64,000 nt of DNA from Cardiocondyla obscurior (taxonomy: Eukaryota > Arthropoda > Insecta > Hymenoptera > Formicidae): the NCBI RefSeq assembly GCF_019399895.1, contig NC_091867.1, positions 5,208,001-5,272,000 of the forward strand, in the 5' to 3' direction. The notes below the pieces were generated by a model. That model was not told where the DNA came from. It did not search any database and was given only the letters and a program-made list of their open reading frames with translations. Both the position numbers and the translations under genes were made by a program. Positions 61,675 to 64,000 of the stretch are shown here, piece after piece. Position 1 is the first letter of the stretch. The number at the start of each line of letters is the position of its first letter.

Positions 61675-64000
61675 TCTCGAGCATTTTTTAGTTTCGACAT
61701 TGAAAAATTCAGTGATTAATACAGATTCATCATTTTGTTTAGCATGAATTTCTCAATTACCTATATGGGCGTATGATTAAATTACCGCTTCTGTTTAATT
61801 GTAATTAAAGATTAAATATTATTCATTCAATTGCTAATGTATTTTTTAATAATATTACTTTCCCGGTAAGGGTATAAAGAAATCGAGAAATATCGGGGCT
61901 GAAAAAAATTATTAAATGTAAAATAACTTGCTTTAAGAAAAAATAAATGATAAATAACGTGGGCGAGGCACGTTGTATCTAGTTATATAAAATCCTCGCG
62001 AGTTATTTCTAGACTCGATGAAAACCTCCGTTTATCCGTCAGTTTTATGGAAAAGCGCAATTTTCCCTCCCTTAGCGTCACGATAATCCTCTTTTATGAG
62101 CTGCGAGGAAACGGCCCTCCTCGCCGCTTTTCATTCTTCGGTGGGAAAAATTTTCGGCCGAGCACCGAACATTTTCGCTTGTATCATCGTCATCGGCATT
62201 CGTGTTGACGATGTGACACATCGGCGCGGGAAAAGCGCGCAATTTACGCCGCTTTACCGGAGCCTGTGTCGGGGGGCTTTAGTATTGCAATTATATCGGA
62301 CGTGGACCGGAGATTGAGTCGGGGGGGCTCATAACTCTCGTCGGTCGTAACGTTCAGCTGCAGGCCGTTCGTTCAGCCGTGCCTGCATTTCATAGGCCGC
62401 CAGATGTTACGCGTCTACATATCAGCGGGTCGCACACTTCACGTGTGCGCGGTACGTACGTATTCATTACTAAATTACAAGCAATGCGAGCGAGCGACGC
62501 GACGCGGCCTGCGCGAAGCGGAGAGACCGGTGCGTTTCAACCGCGAATCGCCGATGGCACGTAAAACAACGGCGGGCAATGTTTGTTCGCCCGTGACGGA
62601 AACCCACGGCGTTACACAGCCGTAGCTCGCGCTCTCTGTTTCTCTTTCCCTACATTGTGTAAGATCGTTTTAATGTTTTTATAATTAAGTAAATTAATAA
62701 CGGCGTAATAAATAAACGGACCAGTTGCACGTACGTGCCAGTACGTCCGCGCGTTTGTGGATAATGTAACAATGAATCAACCCGTTTTATTCAAAATTAC
62801 TTGCAAGACAATTCTTCGCAAAAATTCTTTGTGGATAAAGAAAATTAATAAAATAAATAAAATAAAAAGGTGCTTTCTAATAGTATAAAAAAATAATTAA
62901 GTCGATTATATTATAATGCACAAGGCGTGGTGCGTAGACAATATAGTGATTTATCCGTTTTTTGATTCCGTTGCCGTTTTTCGAATAGATATTAATAAAA
63001 AAAAAATTTACGAGGGTAGGGTGCAAATTTGATTTTAAATATATTTTTTCTAAAAATTATACCTCGGTCGAATTATGATAATTTTCTCACTTTATATTCG
63101 GTAAACAATAATCGGCTGTCTATATAGAAATTATAGTGAGTAAGCGAACGATCAATTCATTACTTAACTCCGTTCCGGCTTATCGCACTCAGGGATTATC
63201 TCCCTCTCGTTCCTTCGTCCGTAGAAAATTGCTCGCGCCCCCAAAACAATCTCTAAACAATCCAAATTAATTCGGGCGGACGCGCGCGATGATCGCGTTT
63301 TCTGCTCGCGGGATAAATCGAGGGCTGAGGGAAGCGGGGAAGCTCGAAGAGCACGGACTTGTAGCGAGCAGATACAAGTGTGGGCGACGGGAAGGAAAGG
63401 GGTGGTTTCTCAGGGGTTACATTGTCTGGGGAAGGCGAACACTATTTGCCGGCAAAGTAGATTAGGTCGGTATTGATAGAGACGGAGCGGCGGAAAGAGA
63501 GAGGAAGTAATAGACCGATAAGGGTTGAAGGAGGTTGGACGCGGCGGGGATGAGGGAGGAAGACAGAGGATGGATGAAGGTGGGCTCTCTGAGACGGCCA
63601 ATATAGGATGGGATATAGCAATAGAGTTTCGCTTACGAGGTATAACCGCGTTAGACGATGCCCTTTGTTGTATCAGTGCGCCGAGGCGCAATTGCCTTAA
63701 GTTCTGATCTCACGAGATGTCGGGATGCTGGATGGCTCGGTCCAGCAGGGCGAGTCGGCCGGGTTTTTTTCTCCCTCGAATTTTACGTACGTCCCGAGCA
63801 GCGTTACATTGTTACGACGATAAACTCGTTCCGGCGTGCGCTTATTAAATATACGTATAGATAAATATATACTTGAATATACGTTATGATTAGCCAAACC
63901 CAGAAATTATTTCAAAGATTTTGCCGTTTCTAAAAGGACATACTCGCGTCATTTAATTCTCTTCATTTCCTGTGGCGCAGTTTTCAATTTTGCATCCCCG

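Larger units (their letters stand above)
60978..64000. other. YME1L 3' UTR and CpG-rich intergenic DNA
   Basis: After the YME1L stop and polyadenylation signal no gene was recognised. Apart from the inverted repeat at 61.5-61.7 kb it shows a return to CpG-rich composition from about 62.0 kb (notably 62090-62620 and 63220-63830), possibly the promoter side of a neighbouring gene outside the window. Frames such as 62096-62317 (+) and 63410-63691 (-) are random-looking. Confidence 0.5.

Overview
The window looks like nuclear DNA of an insect, most likely a hymenopteran and possibly an ant. The genes are split by many short, AT-rich GT-AG introns, non-coding DNA dominates, and much of it is unusually rich in CpG. 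All three recognisable genes are typical insect (metazoan) genes. The species assignment is inference, because no mitochondrial, rRNA or other diagnostic marker is present.

Layout: (1) 1-42278 contains no exon I can support. It reads as CpG-rich non-coding DNA with GA/CT microsatellites and poly-T tracts. Because the first kug exon in the window opens in the middle of a cadherin repeat, this stretch is probably the 3' part of a giant kug intron. (2) 42279-50292, + strand: the last eight coding exons (about 2,020 residues) of a Fat-like protocadherin (kugelei/Fat2 type): cadherin repeats, two EGF-type segments, one laminin-G domain, four EGF domains, a membrane span and a cytoplasmic tail with the HWDCSDW signature and a C-terminal PDZ ligand. 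The first of these exons carries an apparent one-base frame change. (3) 50293-53032: kug 3' UTR and the tail-to-tail spacer. (4) 53033-56218, - strand: complete mitochondrial HSP90 (TRAP1), 13 exons, 693 residues. (5) 56219-56776: a compact divergent promoter with a palindromic E-box composite. (6) 56777-60977, + strand: complete mitochondrial i-AAA protease (YME1L), 13 exons, 745 residues. (7) 60978-64000: YME1L 3' UTR, an inverted repeat and a CpG-rich stretch without a recognisable gene.

How the genes relate: TRAP1 (matrix chaperone) and YME1L (inner-membrane protease facing the intermembrane space) both act in mitochondrial protein quality control and sit head to head over a 558-bp spacer, which suggests shared regulation. 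kug is a planar-polarity and cell-migration adhesion protein with no known functional link to them. The TRAP1/YME1L block is CpG-poor while the flanks are CpG-rich, as expected if the housekeeping pair is methylated in the germ line and the developmental locus is not.

Nothing in the window requires an unknown system. The items most worth checking are the kug frame change, the long hairpin in the kug intron, the frame-shifting tandem acceptor in the kug tail, the CLEAR-like palindrome between TRAP1 and YME1L, and the leucine at the YME1L pore-loop position.
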